Below, in pieces: positions 47,768 to 59,073 of a stretch of DNA of 59,073 bases. The position numbers were made by a program, and so were the translations under genes. The DNA is from Leucogyrophana mollusca (taxonomy: Eukaryota; Basidiomycota; Agaricomycetes; Boletales). The stretch spans positions 1 through 59,073 of the forward strand of contig MU266505.1 of assembly GCA_021014945.1 (NCBI GenBank), written 5' to 3'. Under the pieces are notes generated by a model. It saw nothing but the letters and a program-made list of their open reading frames with translations, had not been told where the DNA came from and made no database searches. Within the stretch, counting starts at the first letter, position 1. Every line of letters starts with the position of its first letter.

Positions 47768-49034
47768 AACGACTGTATGGGGGGTAAATCAGTCCGGTTC
47801 AAGACGTCCCAGGCTTAAGTTCGAAATCCCGCCACGCAAAGAGTCACGATTGATCTTGCCAGTGAAAACTGTGCGACGCACAGGTGGAGGTGGCCGCTGG
47901 CGGATTGGTTGTCCTGTAGGCGGCCATCTCTGGTTAAAAGTATTCTTGGTCCTTGTCAAAGACGTGGGACTCTGGGAGCTCAAGCGCTCAATCTCGGAGA
48001 TTAGGCACGGAATCACACGAAATTGCTCGAACCCGGCCAGTCACCATATCTGGGTCCATGTTTTGGTACCCGAGTCGTTTTACGTCTTCCGTCCCCTGCA
48101 TTCTCCCAGCATCCAAAGCGACCCAGCAACGTCCGATGGCCTCCCTGCACCTCAGCTATTCCACTGGCATCCCGAACGACACAGCCGCCTCGCACCCAGT
48201 CGTTTACGAGTCTACGCCTCACGCGTCTACAGCCGAACGACAACTGGCACCAGGGAAGAGCGCTTGAGGGAAGTGATAAAGGAGTGAGAAGGAGGAGTGA
48301 ATGAAGTAGAAGGAGGAAGGGTGCAACGTTGAGGCATTGAAGGGATGGCAGGCACGCAACGAGGATGTTGCGCCTGATGGTATAACGTGGACTACGTCGT
48401 CCATAGGTATGCTCCTGGTATCCATTGCCTTCGTCACCCCCCTAGGTGCGCAGTATGCTGCTGGTCCACCTGGCGTGTTTCCAATTTTTTACTGTCTATT
48501 CCTCTTGCTCCTTCCACCACCGACGTCCTCTACTCCTCTGCTGTCCGGTCTTGCCGGCCGTGGCGAGTATGGCTCGTGCGGAGTCTACCGCAACCCGGGG
48601 ACATATCCCGACACAGATGAACCCTCGCTGGGAGTCCGCCAGCCCAAGCGAGCCCACCTTCTCCAATGTATACTGCATCTGAGTGGTACAGTAGTATCCT
48701 GCTTCTGTTTTCATGATATCATGACGCGAACCGAGAGACCAGCCCCTCAGAATTTGGGCACAGTTTGTCCCGTAGTTTAGGTATTTTTGCATGTGTCATA
48801 AGAATAACCGCACGAAAGCTGCTGCTCGTCATTGTAGGGATCAGCAGACTGCAGTCCTCTCATTACCGACAATGGCGGGGGAACTGGTGTGGGGTGTCGG
48901 GGGAAGATCCAAATGGTAGGAGTCTTCGATTTCTTACCACATATTGATATCAAAGGTCCAGTTGGCGGTTTTGATGAGGAATGTGAGTGGCATATCTTCC
49001 ATCGGAAAATAATCCCACAACCAAAGGGATACCA
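47768..49034. other. Right border of the cluster, no gene recognised
   Basis: Both strands hold moderately long open frames at 47.8-48.8 kb (for example a proline/leucine-rich plus-strand frame at 48337-48780). None shows a domain, conserved motif or sensible splice pattern. Confidence 0.4.
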
Positions 49035-49400
49035 TGAGGTCGAAAGAGAGGCATAAGCGAGCACAAACGGTATCACCTACTTCCGACGCAAACGAATGTT
49101 TGGTGGACAATATCCACGAGCAACAGTAGTGCAACCTGAAGGTGGAAACACAGTCAACATACGCTAATGCCAGGTATAAGACAGGGATTACGACGAGCTT
49201 CAAGTAAGCCTTATCTTCGGTATCTGGAAACATTGGGGTAAGCGCTGTCATCAGCCAAATGTGACGGCGCTGAACTTGACGTAGTGGACAGACGAGAGGC
49301 GTGAACGTTCCTGCATGTCATTGGAACTTGTGGCATCCTGGAAGCTGTTGACTGAGGATCGACCATCTCGTCCCTTTGCTAGACGCTAGACTGAGGTACA
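49035..49400 (-). pseudogene. DUF6534 fragment, broken duplicate of the gene at 30932-32710
   Basis: This keeps the DKAYLKL exon and the following LAYVD/VDCVSTF region, plus the start-codon surroundings at about 49.36 kb. Most of the first transmembrane exon is deleted, and homology stops after the exon corresponding to DTVHQVF. No later exons exist, so no membrane protein can be made. Confidence 0.75.
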
Positions 49401-50049
49401 TGTGAGCAATTAGAAGAGGCGCGATGTCCGCCTACTTGCACTGAGTATCTTTATTGATCTCACATATAAACAAGAGGTGCGGGATATTCCTCCTTGGTTA
49501 GTTCACCTATATCTGTGATAGACAGTGCATTTGTGATCATAGAGGTGATTCTGCATAGGCGGGGCGCTACGCATAGATCAAGTTGGCGCGCGATGGGAAG
49601 AGATGGCCACCTACCTCTTGATGTACCGCATTACGGGACAATTGTACACACTCCATGGCAGTTTATACCAACGACCCGGGAAGTAGTAGCGGCTAAAGCA
49701 TTGCGGGTTCGGGCCGAGACTGGGCTCAGCCGCATTAGTGCACCTGTAGTGCGAGGGTAAGCAACTGAGCGACCGGGGTGGTACAGCGAATATTCAATTG
49801 GCTCCGATCTGCTGGTACATTAGCTCGCTTTTGCGGTTCAATCCCCCACTGCCCTTGCACACTCACCACGGTTTGTGTCCGAGCCGCCTGGTGACCTCAC
49901 GTTGCGACTTGTCTCCGAATCACACATCACTTCCACTTTGGATTCGTGAGCCTATTTCTCCGTGCTAACATAACTGCCAATCAGATATCCCAGCGTGTAC
50001 CGGTATTATACTGAACGCAGGGGCCGGCTGACATCAGTCTAGCAACAAT

Positions 50050-50340
50050 CTATTCCCCATCGAAGCACTCACTGCCGACTGGTCGAGAATGTGAGCTATT
50101 CCCAGATATCTGATTAGGCTTCGGCACGGCGCCCGCATACTTCCCCAAGCGTGTACCCATCACGACTCTCGGCGACGAGTGTGACTGTGGAAGTAGCGCG
50201 GAAAAAAGAAACAATCCTAATCCTGCAGCTTGAACCATATCAACGAGATCGATATCGTGCTTTGTGGAGTATGTACTTTGATGCAATGAACGATTGATCT
50301 GTGACACACGTGCTTGAAGCGACTCGACACTCAACGACAT
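50050..50340 (-). CDS. Unknown short protein in the right duplicate
   Basis: An open frame of 96 codons starts MSLSVESLQARVSQINRSLH. It has an amphipathic N-terminal helix (SLQARVSQINRSLHQS), then DLVDMVQAAGLGLFLFSALL, hydrophobic, and a polar tail. The left duplicate is frameshifted, so this is the better-preserved copy. I do not recognise a family; whether it is expressed is open. Homologous sequence continues upstream on the minus strand, including a segment FSKAMDTSVDLTRFLPIGQ, so the full gene may have more exons. Confidence 0.35.
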   Translation of the reverse strand: MSLSVESLQARVSQINRSLHQSTYSTKHDIDLVDMVQAAGLGLFLFSALLPQSHSSPRVVMGTRLGKYAGAVPKPNQISGNSSHSRPVGSECFDGE

Positions 50341-51125
50341 CGTATCTGGCGTCCGGGGGGATAGGAACTGTGGATGTGGACCCGACCCTGGAAAATGGTG
50401 TGTCGTGTCGCTGTCCAGCGAAACGCGAAGATAAAGTGACATAGCGGTATGAGATGCAGTGAAAAACTCCATGGGAGAGGACAAGGTGAGGAAGTAAAAG
50501 GAAGACCTGTCGCGGGTTTCAAAAATCAGGACACAGTTGTGCCATGAAATATCGCAATGAGTGTCACAGACTGCCCGATAGGCAGAAATCGAGTCAGGTC
50601 GACGCTTGTATCCATGGCCTTTGAGAACTTCTCGCACTTGATGATGTCTGCGCCCGGGGTAGCCCAGTCAGGGAGAAGACGCATCAGCGTTATGAGTGCG
50701 TAGTTCTGTGTTACTGCCCTTGGATTTCATCCTCGCTTTTAAACACTGGTAGCCAGGCCTCACACCACCGGCTGGAACATCCTCGCGGATGCATTCGTGC
50801 TCCCAAGACCATTGCTTTCGGGGGGTACCCGTCGTCGAGGCGTCCTGGGTTTTTCCATACTTAAAGTGTGTTGTGGTTTCGCAGACTCGATTTCGACGTT
50901 GTTTGTAATTGCTGAAACTAGAGATTGTCTTCTCGGCGCCTTCGGGCAGCTGGGTACTTGCTAATAATATTTGCGGTGTCCGGGCGACGGATTTCATCAT
51001 CACGTAGATCTTAGTAGATCGCGACAATCATTGATCCTGCCCAATACTAAGACTAGTTAGTCTTCGAATCGCACCGGGCGCGACAGATGTGAGGAAAGGG
51101 AGAAATATGACGTGGAGCAGTGCAA

Positions 51126-52089
51126 TGTAAGGCTGGACGTCGTCATTCATTTGAGACCATCGTTGTGGTGACACAGCCCTAACCCGGGGCCACCGCCGTT
51201 GGCCGCACACAACGCCAATTCGAACTCCGCCACACCGCGGAGACCCAAACCTCCTCGAACCTCTTGATCTATAACCGAAACCTCAACATGCTCAACCCGG
51301 ACGGCGCGCGCGTGCAAGTATACGAGCATCACGAGGTGTCCTAACGCGCATGTAAGCGAGTGGAGGTGATTGATAAAATCGACATGGATGCTCACGGGGC
51401 ATCTTGCTCATTGTTTAGCTTCCATAGGGGGCTTAAGGGGTGCGGGGTTTAGGGGCAAAGAGTGCAAGCGCTGGGTTGTTGGGCAGCTGTTGATCCAGTA
51501 TTGCAACTATGTATGTGCTCCCATAGTGCTTTGTTTTTGTTTGACTCTTTATTTGTATACCGCTACAAGCTACATTGGAGAGCTAAGACGCGGTCCCTTA
51601 CTGCTCACCGCGAGGGCATTCAGAATGCGCGTCGGGTTGTGCGATAAGGGAAGGTGTACGTATGTCAGTAAGGATACGGTAGGGTTTAAGTACGAGACAG
51701 AAGTTGCACGATGATCGTTGGACTCCCATAGTGCTTCGTTATACCTACCCTTCATTTGTTGGTGCTACATTCCTGAGCTTCGACCGCAGTATACATTTTC
51801 TGTCTGCCAGCGGGCCCGTGTTGAAGCTTGAGGTTTGGGACAATTCTATCATCGCACTGCCTTCTTTCCCATTGTTTTGCATCCGCCATGATCGCGCGGG
51901 GTTTCTCAGCTTAATGCCGTTTGCTTGGACACTTACGTGTGATGAACAGGATCTACGATGATAAACACGATGTGTTTCAGGGCTTCCCCTGTGCGTTATG
52001 CCAGCAGGTGAATAATCATATAAAGGATCTCGACCATTTGGTTCCTCAACGAAAACTCTTAAGCCTCCACCTTCCACATTAACTTCCCC
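51126..52089. other. Intergenic, no gene recognised
   Basis: Upstream flank of the DUF6533 gene. Open frames on both strands are unconvincing. Confidence 0.5.
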
Positions 52090-53776
52090 ATGAGTGTTTT
52101 CCAAGACTTGTACGAGCGCCAATCCCTCGACTATGTGATCAGTAAGCAATCATTCTTCCCTGTAGACTACAGTAATCGCGGCTCAACCGGATTTCCTCGC
52201 AGTGGCATCAGGAGCCGTTGTTATGTATGACCAAGGTCAGTAGAACTCCTCTGTTGTAAAGCCGGCAGCCATGACGAAGAGGAATCCTACAGTGCTTAAT
52301 CTTTCGCAGGAGGTCAGTCTTTTTTATTTATTATTCCCGGGGAAGACGTTCAAATTCAAGTATCATCGAGGTGGATCTGATATGGGCGGGTATTGCGCAT
52401 TGCCTCGGAAAATTAAGCGCTTACACGGTGGCGGCAGAATCGTCGTTGGAGCATCATGACGGCACTCTATTTTGTGGTGCGTTGAACTGTCTTACGGCTC
52501 GCCTTGTACCTGCCAATATACAACCAATCCCTAGGCTCGATACTGTGGCTCTGTGTTTGTGTTGTGAGTTCAACTAACAGTTATTGATTATCATCGCTCA
52601 TACACACTGGGATCGTTAGCACATATGCAGCAGGTACGGCATGACTCGTTCAAGCGGTCCTCTAATTCGCTCAACATGTACCACAGCGGACTTGCGCCTC
52701 AACTGGACACTCACAGTGAGCCCTTTCTCGTTGTCTTTATGTGGATTTAGTTGACAGGCATCGGTGTCCTAGGAGTAACGTCTCATTCTCATTGCTATCT
52801 TCGCTAACATTTAACATAAATCTTCAGATGTAAGCAAATACCGACCTTATATTGGCAGTTCCCAGGTGATTTGACCACAAGCCAACACGTTTTGAAGACA
52901 AAACTATATACATTGTCACTCAGTGGATAAGCACCTTTTTCACTGCGGCAATGCAAGGTATGTTGCATAGGCATTTCGTGGTTTCCTTTGTCGATGACTA
53001 TTCGTACCCTGCAAGCAATTCTCCTCATGCGGGCCTATGCTCTATGCAACCGCTCGAAGGCCATTTTAGTCTTCCTGCTGGTGTGCTTTACTTGCGAGAC
53101 AATCGTGCAGGTGTTTATATCCGGAATGGTATTTAACCCATCTGTTGTGGGAAGATACGGTGCGTTGGAAACTCCCATCAGAGTGATTCGTTAGCTCAGT
53201 CCTACCTCGCATACAGTCCTGGCTATGGGCCCTTCGGTTGGCAGCGTCCTAGAGGAGGGCGACGCAAACCTTTCCGTCCTGGAACCATGGTTGACGATTG
53301 CCATAGTGTTGCAACTGGCATTCGACACGGTCGTGCTTGTTATCGCACTCTTCGCATCCGCAAAACACGCCCTGGAAGCCAGGAGATTGCACGGGGGGTG
53401 GTCGATTAACCCACTGGTGCAGGCTCTGGTGGCGGACCAAATTCTCTACTTTCTTTGGTACGTTGAATGTTTCTTCACTCTTGAGGGCTCCGTTCACTGT
53501 CGAGTCACTAGTTATGCGGTGTGGCAAGCGCTTTCCGTGCCTCTCGCGCTCCCCAGTTCCGGTGCTGCTAATTCCCCCTTGCTTAATGCACTATCTATGA
53601 TCTTCACTGCGCTGGCTGTCATTGCTGGCCCGCGGATGGTGATCAGTCTTCGTGCCTACGAACTCAAGACACGAGAGGGAACGTTTCGGGAGGAGCTGAG
53701 CACGATACAGTTCGGGGCTAGGGATCTGCCGCCCCAGGCAGCCGGAGAGGGAGGGCCCGAATTCATGACAGCATAG
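52090..53776 (+). CDS. DUF6533-domain multi-pass membrane protein
   Basis: This is a seven-helix-like membrane protein of unknown role, strongly expanded in agaricomycetes. Exon 1 (MSVFQDLYERQSLDYVI) joins to AAQPDFLAVASGAVVMYDQ. A VDLIW motif and a WSIMTALYFV segment make up the DUF6533 domain. Downstream, TIRTLQAILLMRAYALCNRSKAILVFLLV is the typical MR-YALY-R helix, followed by ISGMVFNPSVVG. The long last exon carries helices TIAIVLQLAFDTVVLVIALFA and LNALSMIFTALAVIAGPRMVISLR and a polar tail ending PEFMTA. The exons between 52.3 and 52.9 kb are hard to place; coding quality there is poor, so partial decay cannot be ruled out. The stop is at TAG. Confidence 0.65.
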
Positions 53777-54805
53777 TTACAGATAGGGTTGTAGAGATTA
53801 CACTGAGATCTGATCAGTCTTGACTTGCACCTCTAGTACTTGGATCTCAGTCGGCAGCAACCACTGCTATCCAAGTCTGGGATCTTTCATGTTTGGGGTA
53901 TGATTGATGTATCTAAACGTTTGTTATACGAATAATCTGCGTCTCATTTCATTGTGCTCCTCGTTGTCCTGTCTAGAGGATTGTGATTGAATTACCCCAG
54001 AAAACTACAGATAGCACAGACCACCTTCTCCACATCGAAGGTTAAATTCGCTCTCCTGGCACTGAACCTTTGATATTCTTAAACGTGATGTTGAGCGCGA
54101 GATGAGTCGGGCCCCGTTGACCGATAACTGCGCGAGCAACGGGGCAGAGATCGGGAATGTGTCGCAAGATGGGGTAAGAGGTGTTGTGCTGACGATGCAA
54201 GGTAAGAAGACGTGCTATTTTGAAGAAACGGGATGTGGATACTGTTAGTGGGACGAGAGGAGTGTGGTGGTGAGATAAGACAAGGTGTTCAAATGGGTGA
54301 GGCGAGGCGAGATGGTGGCGGGAGGTTTTTCCTGATGTGGGACGGCAGCTTCCGTGATGTGTAGAAGCACACTTTGCTCAAGCGCTCATCATCTGTGGCT
54401 TCTGTTCGAGAATTTACACTTCCGAAAGTCGACAAGCGTATCACATCTAGCTGGCTAGCCTGACTCTCATGCAAGTCGGTGGAAGCTGTCATCATCCGAG
54501 GAAAACCTTCCTATCACTGAGCGCTCCGAGGAAAACAACAGCACTGACTTTCTTGAAAGGAATGTTATCATGATGGCTTATCGTATGTGCCCAGCTCCTA
54601 TTACCTGTGCAGCAAACGTACGTTTCTATTAATCTATGATGCTCGAGAATGGCATAATCGCTTTCTAGAAACGCCCTAGTGCAGCATCTTGCGAGGATTT
54701 TAAAAGGAACAGAGGTTTGTGATGCTAACCTCAGTACTAGCACCTCATAACCAAGACCCACGCAACCGCGAAAACCAGCCATATTTGATTAAACAACTAT
54801 CCGTT
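53777..54805. other. Intergenic; promoter of secreted protein 1
   Basis: No gene is seen. At 54.68-54.73 kb a TTTAAAAGGAACA and ATGCTAACCTCA stretch recurs upstream of the second secreted protein (56.39-56.43 kb), indicating a duplicated promoter. Confidence 0.45.
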
Positions 54806-55022
54806 ATGCGCTTCTTCAAAGCCATCGCGACCATCGCTTTGCTTTCTACTCTGCCTGTGAAAGCCGCCTGCGTAACGGACGCGGACTGTGGCCCTGGTGA
54901 ATTTTTCACGTGTGTTGACGGTGTGAGTCTGCGTTACCAGTATGGTGTACGTCCGCCGGTGTTGATGTTGATGGGTTTCCGTTGCACCCTCCCAGTATTG
55001 CTACTTAGCCGTTGCTCTCTGA
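54806..55022 (+). CDS. Small secreted cysteine-rich protein 1
   Basis: Two exons join at GT-AG (donor GTGAGT after 54922, acceptor CAG before 54996) to give about 48 residues. A signal peptide (MRFFKAIATIALLSTLPVKA) is followed by a mature part of about 28 residues, ACVTDADCGPGEFFTCVDG then YCYLAVAL. Four cysteines are spaced C-x5-C-x7-C-x4-C, suggesting two disulfides in a miniature fold similar to EGF- or knottin-like modules. Both the exon pattern and the spacing recur in the gene at 56478, which is strong support for a real gene. It would be secreted; effector, signalling or antimicrobial roles are possible but unproven. Confidence 0.65.
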
Positions 55023-56477
55023 GCACCGATGATAAATCTGAATCTGTGGACTTCAGGTAACGTTCCGCAGTTTGTCTTGACATTCGTCGGCGGGTAATCT
55101 GACCAAAATCGCTTGATCTTCCAGCTCGCTCGATGAAAGGAAGCCCTAGTGATCGGAGATGTGTATTGCCCTCCTCTCTTGCATCCCCACATCTCCAAGG
55201 TTTATTTACGTACATTGCTTAGAGAGTCTTGCATTCTCCGTACGCGTGCGATATGATGACAAACAACCATTTTTCAAGCTGAAATTCTTGTCGGATAGGC
55301 TCCTGTGTATGGTGCAGTTGTTACATGCTCTGATTTTATCTATTGGTTGTACTGAAGGTCTCTCCTGATAGAAGTGTTAGGTAGTCATCGTCTGCCTCAG
55401 TTCCGTGCTGTTTTATGGCATTTCTGACTCTCTCTGCGAGCTTCTAGAAAGGCTGGAAATACTCTCGAGGTAAAGGATGTCTCACTGCCCACTTAAGGCT
55501 ATGCCTCCAAGTCACCTCCATCATCGAACCCACGATTCCTCTGGGACAGTTGAGGGATAATCAAGGAGCCTGCTCAGAACGTCACTGCCACTGTCCGGGT
55601 ACCGCCAGTCCTTACCTCATTACGAACCCAGATACACGGCTAGACTAGACTCCGGGCAGCGTATAGGAACCGTTTATAATCCTCGAAGATCGGCTTTTCC
55701 CTGATGGTTGGTGGACCTGAAGGGGTATGCAACTCGGGCACGGGGGATAATCCTCCCGGCCGACATTTACGTGGTCGGTCTGTAAGCATGCTCAATCGCT
55801 TTATCACAAGCGCACTGACACATTGACGAAGCAGCCGCTTCCGTGACCACTGAGTATTGAGATTGACGCCTATCCGGGTCATATCGAAAGGGGCATCTTT
55901 CTTATCATTGTGAATTAGGTATGTATGCAAGCCTTCAATTATCTCTATCTTCTCACTCGCTGATCACTTCCCTTCTTCCATCCATCACACTTCCCCCGGG
56001 ACCGTGCTGACGCCCAGGATTCTATTCATCTGCCACCCTCACTTGCGGAAATGGGTTAGAATGCGGGTATGTACCACACTTATTGTTATCTACCTATCTT
56101 CCCTTAACAAGCACTTCTATCCTTCCATTCGAATCCGACGCGCGCACACCCTCGGTACCGTAATCCTGACGCCCAGCATGTCCATCATCTGCCACACACA
56201 CTTTGGATATTTGCAAGATGAGGTGCATTCCATTGAACGAAGGATACTTTGCTGTCGTTATGCCCATCAACAAAGGAAAGGTTGCTAACCAGATAAACAC
56301 TAGTGCAAAGTCTGCCTTATAATCTCACTTCTAGTATCCATTTCGTGTGAGGCATATTTCTCGGCGGAACAGGACAGGACGCTCGCGAGAACATTAAAAG
56401 GGGACAAAATCATGCAATGCTAACCTCAACTCCTAGCTCCATCTCCAGCCTACACACACCAGCGAATCACTCCACAC
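55023..56477. other. Intergenic between secreted proteins, with diverged internal repeat
   Basis: At about 55960-56040 and 56095-56200 two imperfect copies of a stretch occur, each ending in CTGACGCCCAG followed by ATCTGCCACC/ACAC. No coding frame continues through them. The last 100 nt before 56478 repeat the promoter of secreted protein 1. Confidence 0.45.
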
Positions 56478-56691
56478 ATGCGCTTCTTCGCCACCACCGC
56501 TGCAGCCATCACGATTGCCGTACTATCCGCTCTGTCTGCGAGGGCTGGCTGCGTCACGGCTGCAGACTGTGGGCCGGGCGAACTCCTCCAATGCATCAAT
56601 GGCGTGAGTTTGTAGGTTTATTGGGAAGTTCTGATATTCCTGAACTTGGGCTTTGCTCCTTCAGATATGCTACATATACACCCCACTCTGA
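56478..56691 (+). CDS. Small secreted cysteine-rich protein 2
   Basis: This is a paralogue of the gene at 54806. The signal peptide is MRFFATTAAAITIAVLSALSARA. The mature part GCVTAADCGPGELLQCING joins across a GT-AG intron (GTGAGT donor, acceptor before ATATGC) to ICYIYTPL and a TGA stop. The C-x5-C-x7-C-x4-C spacing and the last two-exon split before the final Cys are the same as in copy 1. The mature peptides differ in most residues outside the Cys, CGPGE and the N-terminal CVT-ADC, as expected for quickly evolving secreted peptides. Promoter sequence is also shared. The function is unknown. Confidence 0.65.
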
Positions 56692-57263
56692 GTACCAATG
56701 CAAACGAGTTCAAGGAATAGCGAGAGGTCTGTCCTGTCGTGGCCAAAGCCTATTCCCGTTCGACGACTCATTTATGCCAAATAATGTACAGGCTCGCCAC
56801 CAAGTCCGTGTGGGATAGTTTTTCGACGAGTATTCAGGACTATTTCCCTGTCTTTCTACTGTGCAATTGTGGCAATATATTTGGCAGCCCGTATCCGAGT
56901 CTTTGAAAACTAAAATGAAGATCCACTATATTGACATCCCATAGTACCTACTCCTGTCCCCCCTTTTGGTGGTTTTGATTTCGATTGGCAAGTTAAGACA
57001 TATTGACAATGTGTGGCATAGAATTGATAAAATATGCGAGAAGGAGGCAGCAAACCCCAGCAGCCCAAGACGCATAGGAGGAAGCGACTCGGCATCTCAG
57101 ATTTCTAGTTGGCCAGTGGGATCAAATTACACTGCCGGCGCATTTGGGCTTTCGGTGGGGTGGGGCCAGGGACCTGAGCTCCAGCTATATACATCAACTT
57201 TTAATGCAGTACCGAGGAAATCCCCTCATCGTCCGCTATCAAAGGTATTCCACAGTTGTACGT
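56692..57263. other. 3' flank of secreted protein 2, no gene recognised
   Basis: Nothing identifiable in this stretch. Confidence 0.5.
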
Positions 57264-58021
57264 CTATCGACCCACAGCTACAGCTTCATCGAACTCCAAG
57301 CGAAGGACCTCTCGCAGAATTGTGCTTGCAAGTACACCACAGATAATCAGAAGGACTAACTCGACACCTGACTGTTGGCGGCTTAGGATGGGTTTGAGCG
57401 GGTGGGAAGGAGGTGATTTATCGATTATCTGATAGGTCTTCGAATAGTGGTCGATATCAAAGACGTTGATCATGACGATGTGCAGGGAGGATAGCGGGTA
57501 TGATGGGCTTACCGTCGAGCATGACAGGATTATGCAGGATGGACCTACTGCGCAGGAATGTGGATTGATGAATGGATTCTATGAGTATTTCACTTATCCA
57601 AAGGCGGGCGATGGGCTGGTCGAGGTCGACCACTTCAATCGGCTCGCGTTCTTCCATAGACACCTGTTCCTCCACCGACGTGCACTGGTGAGTATTCCTG
57701 ACGAAGCGCCAGATTCTCTCTCCACCTTGCTAGGAGTCTTCCGCTCCAGAAAGCGACAGAACTAGGTTGCCAGCACACAATATGGGGATTTTCGACCGAA
57801 CCCGAGTCCATGACCCCATGATACGGAGGTGAAACCACGTTGAAGGTCGGAAGCCTCCGAGTATATGTAGGAACATTGGATGGGAGAAGGAGGTCTTGCA
57901 GTTGATCATTCTCAATGGTAAAGAAATGGCATGGCGGACTCGAGAGAACCGTGCGGGACCTTTGACATGTTTCCAGCTTCCGCCCTGGCCCACTCTGACC
58001 GAGCGTCACATCCATCGACAT
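57264..58021. other. Overlapping unassigned open frames on both strands
   Basis: The minus strand has a frame starting MSMDVTLGQSGPGRK with HFFTIENDQLQDLLLPSN and another reading REPIEVVDLDQPIARLWISE. The plus strand has a 99-codon frame from 57466 reading GLMNGFYEYFTYPKAGDG. I cannot tell which strand is coding, and recognise none. Confidence 0.25.
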
Positions 58022-59073
58022 CCTCCGTGATCCTAGGCGTCAATCCTAGCTTTCTTGCCGGCTGATAAGCAACCCCAGCTTTGATTTGACATGCGACCTA
58101 GGTCTTTCACTCCACTGGCTTACATACAACTCTAGCCTTCTCCTTTGCCAAGGGGTGATGATTGATGCCGTCTTCAGTCCTGTTCTCAGGACTGGCCAGG
58201 TGAGAAGCAGTTGGTTTTCGGAGACGAGAGGAGTGATCATATTGAGATTAAGTTAAAACGCAACGGTGTCCTGCTCAAGACTGTCGATTAGCATTGAGCA
58301 GATGAAAAAGATCAGAAATGGGTCTAAGTGCTACAGATCTGAAGACAGCTACAGCTATCCGACATTGACATTGGGACTTGGGAGGAGCGTCGAAGAGTCG
58401 AAGGCATCGTTACATTGTGATGCCAAGGTCCCAGATAGTTGCTATTGTTGAGAAGGAACGACTATCTTCATTCGAAACTTTGGTCTGCCTTTGGGAGACT
58501 ACTAGATAGTTGCCAACTACAGCCAATGGCCTAACAAAGAAAAACAATTCGAGCTCCACCACAACCACGGAGATTCCACCAACCAACTTGAACATGGCAG
58601 CAACAGTCTTCCACACCCTCATCACATTTTCTCAGCTCGTCGAGTCCTTTGCGACGTGATAGCAATATGCCGGACACTCGAGACACTTATTAACGCTCCC
58701 GTGGTGGACCTTACATGCCGGTGGAGGGATGTCGCGGTGAGAGTGAGGGAGTCGACAGGCGCTTGAAGGTGAGTAGTGTTTACTTTTTTTGAGGGGTTGG
58801 GGAGCTTTGAGGGGGGTGCTGTCGTTTGCAGGGGCTTGATCTCATTTTCAAGGTCTTTAGGTGTCTGACTCGCAGTGTCATGATTCTTTTAAATCTAATC
58901 TTCAGATCTCTTCATCTTATCTAATCCGGTAGTTATCTTTCCTTTTAACGCATTCCTATTTTGTAAAGACATTTGTAGTAGTATTACAAATACGGAGGAA
59001 CGTTCTAGTAACGCCTCACGGACTACGCATGGCTAGGTCCGTGCACATTTCCAATAGGTATATATACAGTAGT
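58022..59073. other. Right edge, no gene recognised
   Basis: A short minus-strand frame with one hydrophobic helix (58410-58625) is the only coding-like element. The rest is AT-rich toward the end. Confidence 0.45.

Larger units (their letters stand above)
49035..51125. repeat. Segmental duplication, right copy
   Basis: This is the direct-orientation counterpart of 32290-34070 plus 35745-35980. It is continuous where the left copy is interrupted by the prenyl synthase gene. About 100 nt of DUF6534 exon 1 and a short stretch near 33.07-33.11 kb are missing here. The ends were estimated by eye. Confidence 0.85.

Noticed and set aside
48337..48780. 147-codon plus-strand frame with hydrophobic and proline-rich stretches
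   Set aside because: Overlaps long frames on the other strand, has no homology I can recognise, and composition (CT-rich) explains the lack of stops.
1..59073. Transposable elements, CRISPR arrays or rRNA genes
   Set aside because: No reverse transcriptase, transposase or terminal repeats were seen. CRISPR does not apply to a fungal nuclear genome, and no rRNA sequence was recognised.

Overview
The window is nuclear DNA of a filamentous basidiomycete, most likely an agaricomycete. The genes are compact and broken by many short introns (about 45-70 nt). They include Agaricomycete-typical DUF6533/DUF6534 membrane proteins, a HET-domain protein, small secreted cysteine-rich proteins and CYP512/CYP5144-like P450s. 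Housekeeping anchors are YTM1 (ribosome biogenesis) and SEC61 (ER translocon). I placed exon junctions by eye from reading frame, GT/GC-AG signals and family conservation, so individual splice sites are inferences.

Layout. 0.5-3.8 kb: two tandem paralogous multi-pass membrane proteins, with a third copy at 26.6-27.8 kb. 4.5-6.2 kb: YTM1. 6.7-7.4 kb: an unrecognised gene. 8.5-11.6 kb: tandem secreted GDSL/SGNH esterases. 11.7-23.8 kb: three paralogous MFS transporters (allantoate/nicotinate-permease type) arranged around SEC61. 24.3-26.3 kb: a HET-domain protein. 28.3-32.7 kb: small membrane proteins and an intact DUF6534 protein. 34.4-47.8 kb: a six-gene biosynthetic cluster. 48-51 kb: a decayed duplicate of the 32-36 kb region. 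52.1-53.8 kb: a DUF6533 protein. 54.8-56.7 kb: two paralogous small secreted cysteine-rich proteins. The right end (56.7-59.1 kb) holds nothing I can identify.

The most interesting part is the cluster at 34.4-47.8 kb. It contains a COQ1-like all-trans polyprenyl diphosphate synthase, a class I SAM methyltransferase, three cytochrome P450s and a UbiA-superfamily membrane enzyme with both Asp-rich motifs. This gene set fits a terpenoid or meroterpenoid pathway: the synthase makes the prenyl diphosphate, the UbiA enzyme cyclises or transfers it, and the P450s and methyltransferase decorate the product. No classical soluble terpene cyclase, polyketide synthase or NRPS gene is visible in the window. 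The cluster lies between direct copies of a segmental duplication. The left copy carries the synthase gene as a clean insertion relative to the right copy, suggesting recent gain or loss of a pathway gene.
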